A stretch of 26,608 bases of DNA, taken from IMG/VR virus record IMGVR_UViG_3300020578_004460, positions 1 through 26,608 of that record; one strand, written 5' to 3'. The notes beneath the pieces were generated by a model that saw only the letters and a program-made list of their open reading frames with translations, had not been told where the DNA came from and searched no databases. Origin of the DNA: a virus. The number at the start of each line of letters is the position of its first letter. Position 1 is the first letter of the stretch. A program made the position numbers and the translations under genes. This document shows positions 15,078 to 21,410 of the stretch, in pieces.

Positions 15078-15574
15078 AAAAGATATGTAATCAATATTCA
15101 ATATCATCTGTTTTTTACATATTACTATTTTTGTTAATGACTACAGGATTAATTTTTGTATCACATACATATGCAAAAGCTTCATTAATAAGTAATCATG
15201 AAAATTCTTCAGTACATTTTTATGATAGAAAAATTGCTTGTGGCAATACTGAAGAAATTCTTTCTGACTTAACGAATGAAAAATTCATGAATTATGATAT
15301 ATTAGGTTCAATAAATCCACAAAAATTTCCAGAAAATTTACAAGAAACTCCACAAGTAATATTAATGATATTTAATAACGGTACAAATTTTGTCGTTTTA
15401 GAAATGATTAATAATGGTATTTCGTGCGTGCTAAGTTCTGGAGTATTACCAGATACTAAAATTCAAAAATTACCGCCAGAGACACCAGAGCCAAAACAAT
15501 CAAATCCATCAAATCCGGTTGATCCGAAGGACGATTCGAAGACTCCGTCCGGAGCACCTAAATTTAACTTTTAA
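15074..15574 (+). CDS. Exported or membrane-anchored protein, first gene of envelope cassette
   Basis: 166 residues. One hydrophobic helix (about 13-34) ends in SHTYAKA, which fits a signal peptide with an A-x-A cleavage site, so the mature part should be periplasmic. The mature domain has two cysteines (about 56 and 135) that could form a disulphide, an MIFNNGTNFVVLEMINNG strand pair, and a disordered proline-rich tail (PPETPEPKQSNPSNP). No known family. Its start overlaps the nuclease stop (ATGA) and it is followed 18 bases later by the ExbB-like gene, so it is probably part of the same envelope complex. Confidence 0.8.
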   Translation: MKKICNQYSISSVFYILLFLLMTTGLIFVSHTYAKASLISNHENSSVHFYDRKIACGNTEEILSDLTNEKFMNYDILGSINPQKFPENLQETPQVILMIFNNGTNFVVLEMINNGISCVLSSGVLPDTKIQKLPPETPEPKQSNPSNPVDPKDDSKTPSGAPKFNF

Positions 15575-15592
15575 AAAAATAAAGATAATGAC

Positions 15593-16063
15593 ATGAGCAA
15601 CATAACTAGTTTAGCTTGGTTTGTCCAAATTGCTTTAACAGTATTTGCTTCTGTTTTAATGCATAAATTTGGTTGGTTTGAAATGATGTATCATACTGAT
15701 CAAACAAAAATATCAATAATTATCATTGTACTTTTTATCATATGTTCTGGCACAATTGGTTACTTGAGTTTTAAACCAAGAAATTATAAAATTATTGAAA
15801 AACTATCTAATTATGTATGGTTCGGTTCTGAAACAATGACAACTTTAGGAATGATTGGCACTGTTGCTGGCTTTTTAATTATGTTAGGCACAGCATTTTC
15901 TTCTTTGAATCTTGATAGTAAGACGAACATTCAAGAAGCTATACACTTTATGGCAATAGGTATGAGCACCGCGCTTGTAACCACTCTTGTTGGTCTTGTC
16001 TGTTCAACACTTACAAAAATACAAATGGTAATTTATGAACAACGGTCAAATAATTTAAAATAA
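15593..16063 (+). CDS. MotA/TolQ/ExbB-like proton channel subunit
   Basis: A 156-residue protein with four hydrophobic segments (about 8-24, 40-60, 82-104 and 119-142). The last two carry the family signature: TLGMIGTVAGFLIMLGTAF, then A-I-x-x-M-A-I-G-M-S-T-A-L-V-T-T-L-V-G-L, which corresponds to L-G-L-x-G-T-V-x-G-I and G-I-A-x-A-L-x-T-T-x-x-G-L in ExbB, TolQ and MotA, including the threonines lining the proton path. It lacks a long cytoplasmic loop, so it is a compact version. ExbB-type pentamers surround an ExbD-type dimer; the next gene encodes such a partner. A hydrophobic look-alike is possible but less likely given the paired gene. Confidence 0.82.
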   Translation: MSNITSLAWFVQIALTVFASVLMHKFGWFEMMYHTDQTKISIIIIVLFIICSGTIGYLSFKPRNYKIIEKLSNYVWFGSETMTTLGMIGTVAGFLIMLGTAFSSLNLDSKTNIQEAIHFMAIGMSTALVTTLVGLVCSTLTKIQMVIYEQRSNNLK

Positions 16064-16067
16064 TATT

Positions 16068-16721
16068 ATGACTAATCATCAAAATTTCAAAAATACAATC
16101 GGATTTGTTGATTTGTTATTTAATCTTCTTCTTGGATTTGTATTTTTATTTTTAATTGCATTTATCAGCATAAATCCATTGGCCGAAAAAGAAATATTTG
16201 ATCCTAAGGCAGAATATCTTATTGTTATGAATTGGAACAAAGATAGTGAAAATGATATAGATTTATGGATAAAAGATGATAGAGGAGGTATTGTTAGTTT
16301 TCGTAATAAAGAATTTAATCTAGTCAATCTTGATCGTGATGATCGTGGAAAAAGAAATGATACATTAATAAAAAATGATAATAAACAAGAAGAGATTCTT
16401 ATTAATCGAGAAGTTTTAAGTATTCGCTCAAAATCTCCTCGATCTTTTATAGTAACGGTGCAATTTTATTCTCTAGATATAATGGGTAGTCCTAATCCAA
16501 TGAGTACACAGAACAAAAATACACCTGAAGAAATCACCGTAGAGTTTATACGAGTAAATCCATATGAAATTTTATCAACAAAGACTGTAACACTTGAAAT
16601 GGCCAGACAAGAAAAGAATGTGTTTGCTTTTGATATTAAAGAAGACGGCTCTGTTGAATTTAGAGACAGTGATGAATTAATTGCTACTGATAATAAAGCT
16701 CCAGTAATAGAAATGTTTTAA
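16068..16721 (+). CDS. ExbD/TolR/MotB-like protein with periplasmic beta domain
   Basis: 217 residues. A short cytoplasmic N-terminus leads into one membrane helix (about 12-34, GFVDLLFNLLLGFVFLFLIA) with an aspartate (D15) at its start, exactly where ExbD, TolR and MotB carry the proton-binding aspartate (D-x-x-x-x-L-L). The rest should be periplasmic: a beta-rich domain with DIDLWIKDDRGG, a second acidic stretch LDRDDRGKRND and SFIVTVQFYS. These aspartates may bind calcium. There is no OmpA-type peptidoglycan domain, unlike MotB. It sits 4 bases after the ExbB-like gene. Its family is inferred from the helix, its partner and topology. Confidence 0.78.
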   Translation: MTNHQNFKNTIGFVDLLFNLLLGFVFLFLIAFISINPLAEKEIFDPKAEYLIVMNWNKDSENDIDLWIKDDRGGIVSFRNKEFNLVNLDRDDRGKRNDTLIKNDNKQEEILINREVLSIRSKSPRSFIVTVQFYSLDIMGSPNPMSTQNKNTPEEITVEFIRVNPYEILSTKTVTLEMARQEKNVFAFDIKEDGSVEFRDSDELIATDNKAPVIEMF

Positions 16722-16723
16722 AT

Positions 16724-17194
16724 ATGTTTATGGAATATAATTCTTTAACAATGTTATTGCTATGGTCGTTTGCAGGAATAGTTTGCTTTATGCCTTTACT
16801 CATTAAGTCTGTAATGTTAAAATATATAGTTATACCAATAATACTCATTATAATCTATGCGTCGTTCACGATTAATGATCAGTTCATAGGAAGACCACGA
16901 TACGAAACACCACAATATCAATTTATCTTTAAATCATATTCAACTTCTACGATAAAAGATAAAAAATACATTACAATGTGGATTGTGGACAAAGATGGAG
17001 ATTTGCTTGTTAGATTTCCATGGACAGAGGAAATTTTTAAGGCGCTGGAGAAAGCCAAAAAAAGGTCTGAAGAAGGCTTAACTCAGATTGGAAAATTTAA
17101 TAAAAAGCAAAAACAAGAAAAATATAATGAAGAAGAGCCTGATACTTTAGAGTTTTATGATTTTCCTGTAGAAAAAATATATCCAAAGGAATAA
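16724..17194 (+). CDS. Two-helix membrane protein, last gene of envelope cassette
   Basis: 156 residues: two hydrophobic helices (about 9-27 and 30-49), then a region with KYITMWIVDKDGDLLVRFPW that resembles the L-W-I-K-D-D-R-G-G strand of the ExbD-like neighbour, then a helical, lysine/glutamate-rich segment and an acidic tail. Both starts ATG 16724 and ATG 16730 are possible. It follows the ExbD-like gene by 2 bases, so coupled translation is likely. It ends next to a convergent minus-strand gene. No known family; probably a third component of the same complex. Confidence 0.75.
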   Translation: MFMEYNSLTMLLLWSFAGIVCFMPLLIKSVMLKYIVIPIILIIIYASFTINDQFIGRPRYETPQYQFIFKSYSTSTIKDKKYITMWIVDKDGDLLVRFPWTEEIFKALEKAKKRSEEGLTQIGKFNKKQKQEKYNEEEPDTLEFYDFPVEKIYPKE

Positions 17195-17344
17195 TTAATA
17201 GTCAGTAAGTACATTACTTAAATTTTTATATTTAGACTTACGATTATAAATCCTTTTACTATTTACAATACGAGGCTTGTAAGGACTGTTTTTAATAAAC
17301 AAATCTTTGGCAGTTCTAACCTTTTTTTGTTTACGAATTTTCAT
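17195..17344 (-). CDS. Small basic protein on the minus strand
   Basis: A 49-residue reading frame, M-K-I-R-K-Q-K-K-V-R-T-A-K-D-L-F, then NSPYKPRIVNSKRIYNRKSK and an NVLTDY end. The codons look like those of neighbouring phage genes, and similar short basic proteins (start with a K-D-L-F segment, then Y-x-R-K) are known to me from T4-like phages, without function. An ATG three codons further upstream is also in frame. No clear ribosome binding site. A TATAAT-like box on the minus strand (17378-17383) could serve as a -10. It converges with the envelope cassette, being only one base past its stop. Confidence 0.5.
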   Translation of the reverse strand: MKIRKQKKVRTAKDLFIKNSPYKPRIVNSKRIYNRKSKYKNLSNVLTDY

Positions 17345-17392
17345 GTAATGCATCGTTCAAATACAATTTAAATAATAATTATATTTCATTTT

Positions 17393-17500
17393 GACCGGCG
17401 GCCGCCACGCCCTGCACTCCATGAATTTCCCGATCGGGAAATAGCAGGGCACAATTGGCCCAAACGTCGGGGAAATTTCCCGATCGGGAAATTTCGTCTT
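17393..17500. repeat. GC-rich island with two perfect palindromes and a nested stem
   Basis: A GC-rich block of about 100 bases in a very AT-rich gap. It holds an 18-base perfect palindrome at 17425-17442 and a 24-base perfect palindrome at 17472-17495, both centred on TTTCCCGATCGGGAAA. The first is itself enclosed by a 7-base inverted repeat, GCCCTGC (17409-17415) with GCAGGGC (17444-17450). The second is followed by GTCTTTTT and could end plus-strand transcription. Two identical operator-like centres suggest binding of a dimeric repressor or a replication protein. No regulator gene lies beside it. Function is inference. Confidence 0.75.
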
Positions 17501-17593
17501 TTTAAATTTGTAAATAAAAAAAACAAAATCAATAAATCGCTTATTATTTATTAAAAAATGTAATCAAAAATTGCAGTTTTTTCAAAAATTAAC

Positions 17594-17688
17594 TAAGTGA
17601 TTGATTTTATTGATAAAAATAAATTACTTAATAAAATCAATGACTTACGACTCGGGAATTGTTAAGTGATTGATTTTATTGATAAAAA
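17594..17688. repeat. AT-rich inverted and direct repeats in intergenic region
   Basis: The 18-base arm TAAGTGATTGATTTTATT at 17594-17611 has an inverted copy at 17630-17647 with one mismatch. A direct 25-base copy (AAGTGATTGATTTTATTGAT plus A's) occurs at 17595-17619 and 17664-17688, and a diverged copy lies at 6959-6983 before another promoter. The second copy forms the upstream part of the promoter at 17717. The 17345-17832 stretch holds no other gene that I can support; it could be a promoter array or an origin-like region. Confidence 0.7.
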
Positions 17689-17716
17689 AAATATAAAAAA
17701 ATATAAAAAATAATGG

Positions 17717-17745
17717 TTGACTATTTTTTAAAATAAGAGTACCAT
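17717..17745 (+). promoter_or_regulatory. Early-type promoter before the lipoprotein gene
   Basis: TTGACT at 17717-17722, a 17-base spacer identical to that at 7007-7023, and TACCAT at 17740-17745. Transcription would start near 17752, leaving a leader of about 80 bases before the lipoprotein ATG. A tiny frame of 12 codons at 17789 lies in the leader; I cannot tell whether it matters. Confidence 0.75.
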
Positions 17746-17832
17746 CCATTTTGTAATTGTTAAATGGGTTAACGAAACTGAAGACAAAATGAACTATGAT
17801 ATGGTTAAAACAAGGAGTAAAATCTAAAGGAA

Positions 17833-18309
17833 ATGCACTATACAAAGTTTGCCCTAGTTGGTGTGGCCGCGCTAAGTCTTGGACTAGCCGCATGCCAGCA
17901 ACAGGGTCCAAAACAGTCTCTTGGCACACTTGGTGGTGCTGCAATTGGCGCTTTGGGTGGTTCGCAAATTGGTGATGGTCGTGGCAAACTTGTTGCGGTT
18001 GCTGTAGGCACTCTTCTTGGTGCCGTCATCGGCAATGAAATCGGCTTGTCCTTAGATAAGGCCGATAAACTGTATGCCAATCAAACCGCCAATTATGCGT
18101 TAGAACAAAACCGGTCGGGACAGCAATCGACATGGCAGAACCCGGATTCTGGTAACTATGGTACCATAACGCCAACTCGCACCATTTATAATGATGTTGG
18201 CCAGCCCTGCCGTGAGTACCAGCAGACTATCACGGTTGGTGGTAGGTCTCAATCAGGATACGGCACCGCGTGTCGCGACGCGAACGGCGACTGGCGTATC
18301 TCTAACTAG
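17833..18309 (+). CDS. Glycine-zipper outer membrane lipoprotein (17-kDa antigen-like)
   Basis: 158 residues. A signal peptide (about 1-20) ends in the lipobox LAAC, so the cysteine at 21 should be lipid-modified and the protein anchored in the envelope. Residues about 32-75 form a glycine zipper (GTLGGAAIGALGGSQIGDG and GTLLGAVIGNEIG), as in the rickettsial 17-kDa surface antigen family common in alphaproteobacteria. The C-terminal domain (YGTITPTRTIYNDVGQPCRE to CRDANGDWRI) is also typical of that family, with paired cysteines. Base composition is richer in GC than the neighbours, suggesting capture from a host. It has its own early promoter. Phage lipoproteins often block superinfection; here that is inference. 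Confidence 0.9.
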   Translation: MHYTKFALVGVAALSLGLAACQQQGPKQSLGTLGGAAIGALGGSQIGDGRGKLVAVAVGTLLGAVIGNEIGLSLDKADKLYANQTANYALEQNRSGQQSTWQNPDSGNYGTITPTRTIYNDVGQPCREYQQTITVGGRSQSGYGTACRDANGDWRISN

Positions 18310-18322
18310 TAAAGGATAGATT

Positions 18323-18433
18323 ATGAAGCTTGCTAACATATTCACTGTTGCCAGTGAAGCCTTTGTTTTTGTTCTAGGCATCGCCGCGCTCATCGTAGGC
18401 GGAGTGTTTCTTAGAGCAATTCTTGGCACTTAA
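18323..18433 (+). CDS. 36-residue single-helix membrane protein
   Basis: ATG at 18323 is preceded by AAAGGAT 6 bases upstream and follows the lipoprotein stop by 13 bases. The product is almost entirely one membrane helix (ASEAFVFVLGIAALIVGGVF) with short polar ends. Its GC-richer composition matches the lipoprotein gene, so the two probably arrived and act together. No family recognised. Confidence 0.6.
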   Translation: MKLANIFTVASEAFVFVLGIAALIVGGVFLRAILGT

Positions 18434-18459
18434 TCGTTAACAAATAGGAAGTTTTTATC

Positions 18460-19425
18460 ATGGCACATAAAGTTGAAACAATGGCTTATGCTGGGGAAGT
18501 TCCTTGGCATGGTTTGGGTGTAAAGGTTTCTGAAAATCTTACACCAGATGAAATGCTTGTTAAAGCTGGGCTTAATTGGTCAGTAGATAAGACCAATCTT
18601 TTTTATTCGCATCCTCCTTCCCTCTCTCGCCTGGTCCCGGGTAAAAAGGGCTTAGTTCGTTCTTCTGACGGTGCTTATCTAGACACTGTTGGCGAAGACT
18701 GGAATCCCTTGCAAAATAGTGAAGCGTTTTCGTTTTTTAATGACTTCATTAAGCACGGTGATATGGAAATGCATACAGCCGGCTCTCTTGAAAATGGTCG
18801 CCGCGTTTGGGCTTTGGCAAAGGTCAAAGACGCCTTTGAACTTTTCAAGTCTGATCGTGTTGATCAATATCTTTTGTTTTCCAATCCTCACAAATATGGA
18901 TTGCCTATAGATATTCGAATGACACCGGTCCGAGTGGTGTGTAATAACACCATGTCATTTGCCCTAAACACCGTTTCGGATGTTATGGTCCGTGTCCATC
19001 ATCGTACCACATTTGATCCGAACATTGTCATGAACACTCTAGGCGTTGCTAAAACAATGCTTGATAAGTATAAGGAAGCTGCTGAATTGCTAGCGTCGCG
19101 GCGCTTCAATAAGAACAATGTGGTGGATTTTTTCAGCGCTGTGTTTCCTCAGACTTCTATTAATGCGAACAAGAATAAGAATAAGGAAACCAAGGACGAT
19201 ATTTCTCGGAATGCCACTCATGCGCTTGAAGTCATGAACACTCAACCAGGTGCTGAATTTGGTAAGGGTACATGGTGGCAGGCTTTTAATACTGTCACTT
19301 ATATGACAGACCACATCCTTGGTAGATCCCAAGATACTCGCTTAACTTCAGCTTGGTTTGGTGCTAATCGAAACCGAAAGGCTATGGCCCTTAAAACAGC
19401 AATTGATTTTGCACAAGCTGCATAA
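18460..19425 (+). CDS. DUF932 protein (phage/plasmid-like)
   Basis: A 321-residue soluble protein of the DUF932 family, found on plasmids and phages. Signature parts: MAHKVETMAYAGEVPWHGLG at the N-terminus, YLDTVGEDWNPLQNSEAF, NGRRVWALAKV, LLFSNPHKYGLPIDIRMTPV, RVVCNNTMSFAL, and the C-terminal TWWQAFNTVTYMTDHILGR. Complete, with the usual length for the phage type. Function unknown; it has been noted next to plasmid and phage replication genes. Ribosome binding site AGGAAG about 10 bases upstream. A pair of hairpins follows, so it likely ends the transcript begun at the lipoprotein promoter. Confidence 0.9.
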   Translation: MAHKVETMAYAGEVPWHGLGVKVSENLTPDEMLVKAGLNWSVDKTNLFYSHPPSLSRLVPGKKGLVRSSDGAYLDTVGEDWNPLQNSEAFSFFNDFIKHGDMEMHTAGSLENGRRVWALAKVKDAFELFKSDRVDQYLLFSNPHKYGLPIDIRMTPVRVVCNNTMSFALNTVSDVMVRVHHRTTFDPNIVMNTLGVAKTMLDKYKEAAELLASRRFNKNNVVDFFSAVFPQTSINANKNKNKETKDDISRNATHALEVMNTQPGAEFGKGTWWQAFNTVTYMTDHILGRSQDTRLTSAWFGANRNRKAMALKTAIDFAQAA

Positions 19426-19432
19426 AAAATAA

Positions 19433-19493
19433 CTACTCATCATAGTACCTGATGAGTAGAAAAGTTACACCGTCGCTGGAAACGGCGACGGTG
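19433..19493 (+). terminator. Two consecutive hairpins after the DUF932 gene
   Basis: Hairpin one: CTACTCATCA (19433-19442), 7-base loop, TGATGAGTAG (19450-19459). Hairpin two: CACCGTCGC (19468-19476), 8-base loop, GCGACGGTG (19485-19493). Both stems are perfect. The T-run after the second is poor, so this may be a weak terminator or an mRNA end-protecting structure. Confidence 0.55.
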
Positions 19494-19571
19494 ATTTCGT
19501 TGAAATCATAATTTCAAATGAGAAATAATGCAAATTATTATGTGTCAAACATAATAAAGAAAAATAAAAAA

Positions 19572-20411
19572 ATGACAAAATTATTTTTAATGAGCGATAT
19601 TCATACTGAATTTGGACCGTATCCTTATACGTTTCCCAAATCAGATATTGCTATTTTAGCTGGTGATATTGTAGTAATTGAACAACTATTGCTAGATAAT
19701 ATCTATCAAGCGCAAGTGGCCGAAATGTTAGATGATCTTGCTAAAACCACGAATCATATTTTAGTGATAGCAGGAAATCATGAATATTATAGATATGGTA
19801 CCGTTGAGGAAAGTTTAATTGCTTATAGAAAATTTCTAAAATCTGTAAGCAATAAAATTATTTTTTTGGAAAAAGAACATATTACTCTCAATCAAATTAC
19901 CTTTATTGGGGCAACTTTGTGGACGGATTTTAATAAAGAAGATCCTAGAACAATGATAGCAGTAAGAGATGGATTAAACGACTACCGTTATTCTTTTTCT
20001 ATAAAAAATAAATCTTACATTACTCCCAAGTTCATTTTAAAACAGCATAAGAAAACTTTACAATATTATAATTCTGTAATTTCAGAATTTAAAAATATTG
20101 TGATGATTTCTCACCATGCTCCGACTAAATTAAGTAATCATTCTCGTTATAATAGCGAAAATGATTATTATATAAATGGATCTTATAGTTCTGATTTAAC
20201 ATCTTTCATGCAACCAAATATTAAATACTGGTTTCATGGGCATACTCACGATACTTTTAAGTATGAAATAAATGGCACTCAAGTAAGAAGTAATCCTATG
20301 GGATATTTATTTGGGCATCAGAAGTTGATATCAACTTATTGCAGTAAGTTAACTCATAAAAAATTACACGAGAACGAATTTTTTGATTCTAATTTTATTG
20401 TGAAAATATAA
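19572..20411 (+). CDS. Calcineurin-like metallophosphoesterase
   Basis: About 279 residues from ATG 19572; an in-frame ATG at 19518 would add 18 residues with no family similarity. Metal-binding motifs in order: SDIHTEF (D9, H11), LAGDIV, GNHEYY, SHHAPT and GHTHD, the complete five-motif set of the calcineurin-like superfamily, so an active enzyme is expected. It resembles the small bacterial/phage YfcE-like or DNA-repair-type phosphoesterases; the substrate is not predictable. It lies between hairpins and an early-type promoter, so it may be transcribed alone. Confidence 0.9.
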   Translation: MTKLFLMSDIHTEFGPYPYTFPKSDIAILAGDIVVIEQLLLDNIYQAQVAEMLDDLAKTTNHILVIAGNHEYYRYGTVEESLIAYRKFLKSVSNKIIFLEKEHITLNQITFIGATLWTDFNKEDPRTMIAVRDGLNDYRYSFSIKNKSYITPKFILKQHKKTLQYYNSVISEFKNIVMISHHAPTKLSNHSRYNSENDYYINGSYSSDLTSFMQPNIKYWFHGHTHDTFKYEINGTQVRSNPMGYLFGHQKLISTYCSKLTHKKLHENEFFDSNFIVKI

Positions 20412-20450
20412 TGTCTAGAATTTAAAATAAAAAAAATATGAAAATAATGG

Positions 20451-20479
20451 TTGACTATTTTTTAAAATAAGAGTATCAT
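20451..20479 (+). promoter_or_regulatory. Early-type promoter
   Basis: TTGACT at 20451-20456, the same 17-base spacer ending AAAATAAGAG, and TATCAT at 20474-20479. Upstream 20430-20450 is an A-rich tract shared with the promoter at 7001 (AATATGAAAATAATGG against AATATAAAAATAATGA). It drives the genes 20519-22274. Confidence 0.8.
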
Positions 20480-20518
20480 AAGTTTTATAATCGTTCCATG
20501 TAAAAAGGAAATTTAACT

Positions 20519-20869
20519 ATGAAAACTTTCAATAAATTTGCGGCTCAAGGTGACTTTGTCATCATGCGCGTAGATTCTTTTCCTGATGGTCTTGAACCTA
20601 TAATTCCAGAAAACAATCTTTTGATTATTGCTCATAGTGAAACTGGCCATAATCATGTTATGGTTATGGATCATGTCGAAGCTTATAAAAAGAGCGAAAC
20701 CAAAAATCGTGACCTTTATGAGATTTTTCTTTTAGTTAAAAAGCCCACTGAAATTGTCCATCAACGTTCATTTGATACTCATGAATCAATCATGACGCCG
20801 CCTGGCAATTACATTATTAAACGTCAACGGGAATATATTCCCGAGGGATTTCGTAGGGCTGCGGACTAA
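20519..20869 (+). CDS. Conserved accessory protein (KFAAQGD type)
   Basis: A 116-residue protein starting MKTFNKFAAQGDFVIMRVDS, with AHSETGHNHVM in the middle and SFDTHESIMTPPGNYIIKRQ followed by REYIPEGFRR at the end. I recall this family next to DUF6745 genes in phages, plasmids and alphaproteobacterial islands, which fits the gene two places downstream. It looks beta-rich, and the histidines of G-H-x-H may bind metal. Function unknown. Strong ribosome binding site (AAAAGGA). Confidence 0.82.
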   Translation: MKTFNKFAAQGDFVIMRVDSFPDGLEPIIPENNLLIIAHSETGHNHVMVMDHVEAYKKSETKNRDLYEIFLLVKKPTEIVHQRSFDTHESIMTPPGNYIIKRQREYIPEGFRRAAD

Positions 20870-20870
20870 G

Positions 20871-21344
20871 ATGAATTATTCTAATAAAATTGAACAAAAT
20901 AAGAGTAACCTTGGTGCAATAGGTGAAAGGATTGTAAGTAATTATTTAACAAAACAAGGTGGCAAAGTTGAACTTTCTACCAATCTATACGATAGAAATA
21001 AAGATTTAACTGTCAATAATGAAAGTGTTGAAGTTAAAACTCAAGTTATTTGGATTAAATTTAATGCGCTTACCATTAGTCCAAAACAGTTATCAAAGTG
21101 TCGCTCGGTTAATAAATTATTTTTCGTTACTGTGCCCGCGCCAAATCCAAAACACAAATCCAAATATGACGGTTGTATATTTAGTGTCGATCCTAAAAAT
21201 TTTATTTATGAAGAAATGGAAACAACAACAGACAAACGAAAGATGTTGTTGATTAGAATTAATCAGAAGGCGGTGGATTTTGTAGAGGAAGTTTCAAATG
21301 AAGATTTAAAGGAGCTTAAAAAATATACAACATCCGCTTATTAA
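20871..21344 (+). CDS. PD-(D/E)XK nuclease-like protein
   Basis: A 157-residue protein with the restriction-endonuclease-like core: an N-terminal helix G-x-x-G-E19-R-I-V-S-N-Y-L, then STNLYDRNKD (D45) and VEVKTQ (E54-V-K56), matching E...D...E-x-K. A strand-helix region (KLFFVTVPAP) follows. Small single-domain nucleases of this type act in repair, restriction or as inactive DNA-binding proteins. It starts one base after the preceding stop, between the two partners of the KFAAQGD/DUF6745 pair. Confidence 0.8.
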   Translation: MNYSNKIEQNKSNLGAIGERIVSNYLTKQGGKVELSTNLYDRNKDLTVNNESVEVKTQVIWIKFNALTISPKQLSKCRSVNKLFFVTVPAPNPKHKSKYDGCIFSVDPKNFIYEEMETTTDKRKMLLIRINQKAVDFVEEVSNEDLKELKKYTTSAY

Positions 21345-21410
21345 AAAGAAAATAAAAAAAATAATATAATGAAGGTTGTGTATTGTGAGGTTATTTAAAG
21401 AAAGTTTAAG

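Noticed and set aside
15593-16721. A Zorya defence system (ZorA/ZorB)
   Set aside because: The channel protein lacks the long ZorA tail, the partner lacks an OmpA-type domain, and no ZorC/D/E-like genes are present.
17409-17495. CRISPR-like or insertion sequence ends
   Set aside because: Only two palindromes, no transposase and no target-site duplication seen.
17645-17944. A 99-codon minus-strand frame over the promoter and lipoprotein start
   Set aside because: It covers the promoter at 17717 and the signal peptide of the lipoprotein gene, and its sequence is low-complexity and non-protein-like.
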